Shown here: positions 31,001-32,280 of the stretch, piece after piece
Layout of the letters: each line of letters opens with the position of its first letter
Numbering within the stretch: the first letter of the stretch is position 1
Assembly: GCA_964200075.2 (NCBI GenBank)
Contig: CAXNAA020000040.1
Location: 1-32,280, forward strand
Reading direction: 5' to 3'
DNA length: 32,280 bases
Origin: Sphacelaria rigidula
Taxonomy: Eukaryota > Phaeophyceae > Sphacelariales
The notes under the pieces: model-generated
Seen by the model: only the letters and a program-made list of their open reading frames with translations
Databases searched by the model: none
What the model was told of the DNA's origin: nothing
Position numbers and translations under genes: made by a program

Positions 31001-31994
31001 CAAAATATTGCACATCGACGTTTGTTTGCTTTCGGATTATATATCCAACGACTATGCAACTCTCTGGAATGTTATCCCCTTGACCCGCCAGGGTTGCAGA
31101 TTAGGGTCACGCAGTATCTTGTCGAGTGAAACATTATGCCGATTCGACACACGGCTAAAAACATGACTCTCAGACTGAAGCTATACTCTTCATCTGGCGA
31201 ATATTTTGCATTTGTATTTTTTTTCTCTTGTAATCCTATTGTAACCGCACTGGCCCGTGCGACAGAGTGCCATTAAATACGCGAACGAGCAAGGGGTGAT
31301 GGCACCCACATACCGAGAAGCGCGACCCGTGAGCTATGGAGGAGGGAATGACAACTCAGGCAGCATAATGGACTGGCTACTTGACCTACGACTGGAATCA
31401 CTGTGGCCAAACTTCGAGAAGCATGGGTGAGTTCGGCGAAAAACTTCGAGAAGCGATAATTTATTTTCAAGGTTCGAAAATTTAAGCCAGCGCTCCTGGT
31501 CGGTTACGTGTACACCTTACCTATGTGCAGGTACACCGATCTCAAGAGGATCAAGGAGCAAGGGCTCAAAAACGCAGACCTGGAGAAAATGGAGATCAAA
31601 AACCCCATTCACCGCAGGTATGAGACTAAATATTCGCCCGTCCAGATCTGCAGACCACTGAATGATATTGCGTTGTGCTTGCGCGAAGCATTCCCCAGTT
31701 TTTTGCTGCTGAGCATCCCCCCGTTCTTTGCTGCCGAGCGACGAACAACTCATGTTGTATCACGGGATTACCCATGCATCGCTTTTTTTCATCATGTGTT
31801 CTGCGCGGCGCACTAGATTTTTGCTGGACGTCGGCAGGGCTCCTTTCCGAACTAGTATCAAGGTATCTGTGGTTGGACACCGCTCTTTCGGAGATATAAT
31901 CATGTTCAAGGTGGTGACTGAGTGGCGGGCGTGGTATGCGAAGACGGAAAAGCTATACACAGATTTGAACAAGCTCCACAACAAGCTGCGGTGA
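12466..31994 (+). CDS. TKL-type protein kinase with PH and SAM domains (about 14 exons, possible frameshift)
   Basis: Predicted serine/threonine kinase of the tyrosine-kinase-like group, followed by a PH and a SAM domain. Proposed exons: 12466-12576, 12832-13013, 26957-27104, 27489-27655, 27914-28011, 28613-28766, 28969-29029, 29283-29494, 29771-29930, 30156-30391, 30453-30566, 31266-31426, 31531-31617, 31838-31994. All introns are GT-AG and phases agree, giving about 682 residues. Visible in order: glycine loop GEGAFSTVY and lysine VAVKK (about residues 46-63), alpha-C glutamate in [10 protein letters not shown], hinge [15 protein letters not shown], catalytic HRDIKSSN, metal-binding [13 protein letters not shown], an acidic Pro/Glu linker (about 307-420), PH (about 423-548) and SAM (about 583-631). 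All key catalytic residues are present. Known for the families: PH binds phosphoinositides or proteins, and SAM oligomerises. The start is the first in-frame ATG, with A at -3 and G at +4. Oddities are a 13.9-kb second intron and a one-base frame break in the PH exon. The 3' end is uncertain: a GTGAGC donor overlaps the stop, so the gene may run on. Confidence 0.85.
12832..13013 (+). CDS. Kinase gene exon 2: N-lobe (glycine loop, catalytic lysine, alpha-C)
   Basis: The acceptor AAATCAG is followed in phase 0 by [19 protein letters not shown], which contains the ATP-binding glycine loop. The beta-3 lysine lies in DVVAVKK. The alpha-C glutamate lies in [15 protein letters not shown], and the exon ends in MLEYIG. 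The donor GG|GTGAGA is phase 2. The next matching coding sequence is at 26957, almost 14 kb downstream. Confidence 0.9.
13307..13508. mobile_element. MITE with internal 81-bp tandem duplication
   Basis: Terminal inverted repeats of about 25 bp: GGCCCTGTCTTAGCACATGG at the left and GGCCCTGTCTAAGCACATGG at the right in reverse complement. The interior is two 81-bp units (13327-13407 and from 13408), each starting GTTTTCGATCGAAAAAGTGC. The frame across the units repeats [15 protein letters not shown] because 81 is a multiple of three. No clear target-site duplication was found. Confidence 0.75.
13509..14842. other. Intronic, no recognised gene
   Basis: Inside the giant intron. Carries scattered motifs related to the neighbouring MITE (TCGAAAACAGAAAAGC near 13660). 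No coding signal. Confidence 0.45.
14843..15166 (-). CDS. Unrecognised ORF, 107 codons
   Basis: A - strand frame from ATG with natural-looking composition ([25 protein letters not shown]-like and [16 protein letters not shown] segments). Intronic and antisense to the host gene. No family recognised; perhaps a transposon relic. Confidence 0.25.
   Translation of the reverse strand: MRDETSQSYKAIITMPENNADNMNLFPLSMNPHMPRKFTLGVVEYSLHSRKLSRNEAFAPFPACLPRSAGGFRPLSRTVGNIEVVISSRIDRSPLYGVIQHQGQKKC
15167..15866. other. Intronic stretch beside the RT relic
   Basis: Nothing recognised. The long + strand frame that begins at 15559 is the antisense of the RT relic extended through poly-C. Confidence 0.4.
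15867..16835 (-). pseudogene. Non-LTR (LINE-type) reverse transcriptase relic, C-terminal part
   Basis: The - strand reads [19 protein letters not shown], where YADD is the catalytic metal-binding motif of reverse transcriptases. It continues with [19 protein letters not shown], an [12 protein letters not shown] segment, [14 protein letters not shown] and, beyond the poly-[15 protein letters not shown]. The order matches the palm, thumb and C-terminal region of LINE RTs that I recall. The N-terminal RT and endonuclease are missing. The reading is split by a 61-C tract, the 10-N gap and an 18-C tract. It lies antisense in the giant intron and is surely inactive. Confidence 0.8.
15979..16141. 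repeat. Poly-C tracts flanking an assembly gap
   Basis: 61 consecutive C (15979-16039), ten N (16064-16073) and 18 consecutive C (16124-16141). The segment interrupts the RT frame. The true length is unknown. Confidence 0.9.
16836..17355. other. Intronic, upstream of the RT relic
   Basis: The - strand just beyond 16835 may hold a little more RT sequence before the YADD block, but no confident motif is visible. Otherwise nothing was found. Confidence 0.4.
17356..19090. repeat. Satellite of about 207 bp: three direct and three inverted copies
   Basis: Forward copies begin near 17356, 17563 and 17770. Inverted copies occupy about 18437-18640, 18641-18850 and 18880-19090. Each unit carries a palindromic TTGGACATAGCTATGTCCAA-like core, then CCAGCGAGTGGAATACC, TGTATCGACACCACA and TGCAATACACTCAC. 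The 17911-18436 spacer is unrelated. Frames of about 225 codons across the arrays are repeat artefacts. Confidence 0.85.
19190..19690. repeat. Minisatellite of about 42 bp
   Basis: About ten imperfect copies built on CACCCTTGATTCGTACGGTA then CGACTCTTTCC. The near-42-bp period keeps frames open on both strands (repeated TVRIKG-like peptides), which explains the ORFs here. Confidence 0.8.
19691..21578. other. Intronic, no recognised gene
   Basis: Short frames only. A - strand frame at 20069-20323 looks mildly protein-like but is unrecognised. No repeat was identified. Confidence 0.4.
21579..21906. mobile_element. Repeat element, short form (3 internal units)
   Basis: Bounded by GGTAAGGTACCGTACC and CCGGGTACCTACCTTACC, which share an inverted GGTAAGGTA end. 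The interior has about three units of about 80 bp with CGAAATACCGTGGTATCGTA and AAAATACCTGATTGAGC. It is related to the element at about 22896-23380. Confidence 0.7.
21907..22895. other. Spacer between the two related elements
   Basis: A 240-codon + strand frame (21832-22554) starts inside the element and has no recognisable domain. The palindrome TTTTCGATCGAAAA at 22595-22608 is shared with the MITE at 13307-13508. No gene called. Confidence 0.45.
22896..23380. mobile_element. Repeat element, long form (5 internal units)
   Basis: Same family as 21579-21906: GGTATTTACCGGGGTATCCC near the left, GGTACCGGGTACCTACCTTA at the right, and about five units of about 83 bp between. The GGTAAGGTA left end seen in the short form is not found here. 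The 225-codon - strand frame is an artefact of the repeat. Confidence 0.7.
23381..24183. other. Intronic, no recognised gene
   Basis: A 107-codon + strand frame (23550-23873) without motifs; nothing else was seen. Confidence 0.4.
24184..24486 (-). CDS. Unrecognised ORF, 100 codons
   Basis: A - strand frame with natural-looking composition, including [20 protein letters not shown] and [14 protein letters not shown]. It is antisense in the giant intron, and no family is recognised. A fragment of a mobile-element protein is possible. Confidence 0.25.
   Translation of the reverse strand: MALVGSISSAYSWSVSIFPIYNTPNRASFTGASLLYRFRLSYQYMHDTLHHIANMCADFGMHVAYSPSKSDTIKKIMEIHVRQNTRVAGSAIVLFFSNAC
24487..26956. 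other. 3' part of the giant intron, no recognised gene
   Basis: Several frames of 60-110 codons on both strands, none convincing. The 163-codon - strand frame at 26609-27100 is partly the antisense of kinase exon 3. Confidence 0.4.
26957..27104 (+). CDS. Kinase gene exon 3: beta-5, hinge and alpha-D/E
   Basis: Reads [20 protein letters not shown] then [12 protein letters not shown] (hinge and alpha-D) and [10 protein letters not shown] (start of alpha-E). It enters in phase 2 from the giant intron and leaves in phase 0 at a GTATGC donor. The open frame on the opposite strand here is a shadow. Confidence 0.88.
27271..27384 (+). repeat. 57-bp tandem duplication in kinase intron 3
   Basis: Two adjacent 57-bp units (27271-27327 and 27328-27384) beginning AACAAGTAGGTTCAGCG differ at only two positions. 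They lie in the 384-nt intron 27105-27488. The near identity suggests a recent duplication. The unit is a multiple of three, so frames stay open across it, but this sequence is not part of the kinase reading. Confidence 0.85.
27489..27655 (+). CDS. Kinase gene exon 4: catalytic loop and DFG
   Basis: After the acceptor GTGCACAG it reads [26 protein letters not shown] and [11 protein letters not shown]. The HRD aspartate is at about 27537-27539. The asparagine of KSSN and the DFG aspartate are intact. The 3' border is uncertain. A GTGAAA donor after 27655 fits the phase of an acceptor after 27913. Donors at 27616 (GTATGG) and 27632 (GTACGC) are alternatives and would shorten the activation loop. 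Confidence 0.85.
27914..28011 (+). CDS. Kinase gene exon 5: activation segment and APE
   Basis: Encodes [17 protein letters not shown] followed by [12 protein letters not shown]: the P+1 loop, the APE motif and the start of alpha-F with its aspartate. The start may instead be 27906 (phase 0, adding VSS), depending on which exon 4 donor is used. It leaves in phase 1 at a GTGAGG donor. Confidence 0.83.
28022..28224. mobile_element. Mutator-like MITE inside kinase intron 5
   Basis: A 203-bp non-coding element with terminal inverted repeats of about 70 bp, starting CAAGGGCAGGTCGAGTA on the left and CAAGGGTAGGTCGAGTA on the right read in reverse complement. GAGGATTTC flanks it as a direct repeat (28014-28022 and 28225-28233), an 8-10 bp target-site duplication given the shared edge bases. 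Long terminal repeats with an 8-10 bp duplication are typical of Mutator-like elements. It has no ORF and needs a transposase supplied elsewhere. Confidence 0.8.
28613..28766 (+). CDS. Kinase gene exon 6: alpha-F to alpha-H
   Basis: Completes FSFG with [20 protein letters not shown], then [19 protein letters not shown] and DSLLNLAAE. This is the C-lobe segment that follows alpha-F in TKL kinases. It enters in phase 1 after an AATTCCAG acceptor and leaves in phase 2 at a GTACGT donor. Confidence 0.88.
28969..29029 (+). CDS. Kinase gene exon 7: end of kinase domain
   Basis: Short exon reading [20 protein letters not shown], carrying the alpha-H/alpha-I region with the conserved arginine of the ERPS motif. 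Spliced in phase 2 after CCGGTAG and out in phase 0 at GTGAAT. Confidence 0.88.
29283..29494 (+). CDS. Kinase gene exon 8: acidic linker
   Basis: Starts [10 protein letters not shown], directly continuing the last kinase helix, then a Pro/Glu/Asp-rich stretch with [20 protein letters not shown] and a Ser/Ala-rich part. Probably disordered. The AG|GTGTGG donor (phase 2) joins 29771 to give PERLHLTAQ. Confidence 0.8.
29771..29930 (+). CDS. Kinase gene exon 9: linker and start of PH domain
   Basis: Reads [17 protein letters not shown], then a Ser-rich stretch, then [14 protein letters not shown], which is the first beta-strand of a PH domain. The CAACAG acceptor supplies the one base that exon 8 needs. 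Leaves in phase 0 at GTGAAC. Confidence 0.8.
30156..30391 (+). CDS. Kinase gene exon 10: PH core, with a one-base frame break
   Basis: Begins [19 protein letters not shown], the classic PH beta-1/beta-2 segment with a basic cluster, and runs to ADDRLHLFQ. After about 30320 the frame meets a stop (30336-30338). The PH-like continuation [20 protein letters not shown] follows in the neighbouring frame, one base out. The exon is 236 nt, one short of the multiple of three that its phase-0 borders require. Either a base has been lost near 30321-30323 (mutation or assembly error), or the transcript is truncated. Confidence 0.75.
30453..30566 (+). CDS. Kinase gene exon 11: C-terminal helix of PH domain
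   Basis: After a 61-nt intron it reads [20 protein letters not shown] and then [17 protein letters not shown]. The final tryptophan-bearing amphipathic helix is the hallmark end of a PH fold. Phase 0 on both sides (TTCCAG acceptor, GTGCGT donor). Confidence 0.82.
31266..31426 (+). CDS. Kinase gene exon 12: linker and first half of SAM domain
   Basis: Reads [19 protein letters not shown], a Gly/Asn-rich spacer, and [20 protein letters not shown], which is helix 1-2 of a SAM domain. Leaves in phase 2 at GTGAGT. Confidence 0.85.
31531..31617 (+). CDS. Kinase gene exon 13: second half of SAM domain
   Basis: Reads [19 protein letters not shown] then MEIKNPIHR, the SAM helices 3-5. It enters in phase 2 after TGTGCAG and leaves in phase 2 at GTATGA. 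Confidence 0.85.
31838..31994 (+). CDS. Kinase gene exon 14 (terminal or next-to-last)
   Basis: Acceptor TCGGCAG joins in phase to give [15 protein letters not shown]. An acceptor at AACTAG (31853-31854) is an alternative. The distal part, [19 protein letters not shown] and [13 protein letters not shown], is a charged helix, possibly coiled coil. A TGA follows at 31992-31994, but a CG|GTGAGC donor overlaps it. Splicing there could join 32063 (stop at 32103-32105) or an acceptor near 32262 and leave the window. Confidence 0.6.
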
Positions 31995-32280
31995 GCCCAC
32001 GACGTTCAATCATGTGCTTGTCGATATTGGTTCCGAACCGTTGGAGCTTGCTTGTCTTCCAGATGGAGGGGTGTTCTCCTCGCGATTCCTGTAATTCACG
32101 AATGATGAATGGTTATCGCCGCCATCACGATATTACGGTGCTGCCCTTAACCCTTTTGGGACCGAGCCCCCAGAACGATCAATGAGGCTGGTCAGGAATG
32201 ATGTGTCTGGCGTCTGCACGAAACAGTGGCGTGTCGCTGAAAATCCGCGTATGTAACCGCAGGGTTATGACGAAGACCGA
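31995..32280. other. 3' flank or last intron of the kinase gene
   Basis: CTTGTCTTCCAG ending at 32062 and AACCGCAG near 32261 are acceptor-like, in phase with the donor at 31991. Either could continue the kinase gene. No polyadenylation signal can be defended. Confidence 0.35.

Overview
This is a nuclear window from a eukaryote. It has one long, intron-rich gene on the + strand embedded in repeat-dense DNA. The protein family, the phase-consistent GT-AG introns, the TTAGGG-type interstitial telomere motif, the non-LTR reverse transcriptase relic and the many foldback repeats suggest a stramenopile, possibly a brown alga. That assignment is inference from recalled family resemblance, not a search. 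A 10-N assembly gap sits at 16064-16073.

Main gene: a tyrosine-kinase-like (TKL) protein kinase followed by a PH domain and a SAM domain. I assembled it by hand from about 14 exons between 12466 and about 31994. It encodes roughly 680 residues if one apparent lost base in the PH exon is allowed for. Every junction except one (exon 4 donor / exon 5 acceptor) could be set by phase and by protein continuity. The kinase N-lobe (exons 1-2, 12466-13013) is separated from the rest (exon 3 onward, 26957) by an intron of about 13.9 kb that holds most of the repeats in the window. The product would be a cytoplasmic signalling kinase, with PH for membrane or lipid docking and SAM for oligomerisation.

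Region by region: 1-1366, little of note; 1367-2004, a foldback repeat; 2694-2773, a short hairpin; 3132-3201, a tRNA-like sequence; 3830-4090, TACTGTAC-rich low complexity; about 4985-5448, a broken cysteine-rich (CXC-like) reading frame with an acidic serine-rich tail; 5820-5885, a second tRNA-like box pair; 6620-7132, a near-perfect palindrome of about 0.5 kb; 7165-8815, a diverged inverted repeat pair around unrecognised ORFs and a short telomere-like tract; 9940-11325, two blocks of an alternating A/B minisatellite with a 21-bp hairpin between them; 11330-12465, upstream region of the kinase gene.

Inside the giant intron: a MITE with an internal 81-bp duplication (13307-13508); unrecognised ORFs; a LINE-type reverse transcriptase relic on the - strand, broken by poly-C tracts and the N gap (15867-16835); a satellite of about 207 bp in three direct and three inverted copies (17356-19090); a minisatellite of about 42 bp (19190-19690); and two related elements that differ in the number of internal units of about 80 bp (21579-21906 and about 22896-23380). 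Downstream, intron 3 holds a 57-bp tandem duplication, and intron 5 holds a Mutator-like MITE with an 8-10 bp target-site duplication.
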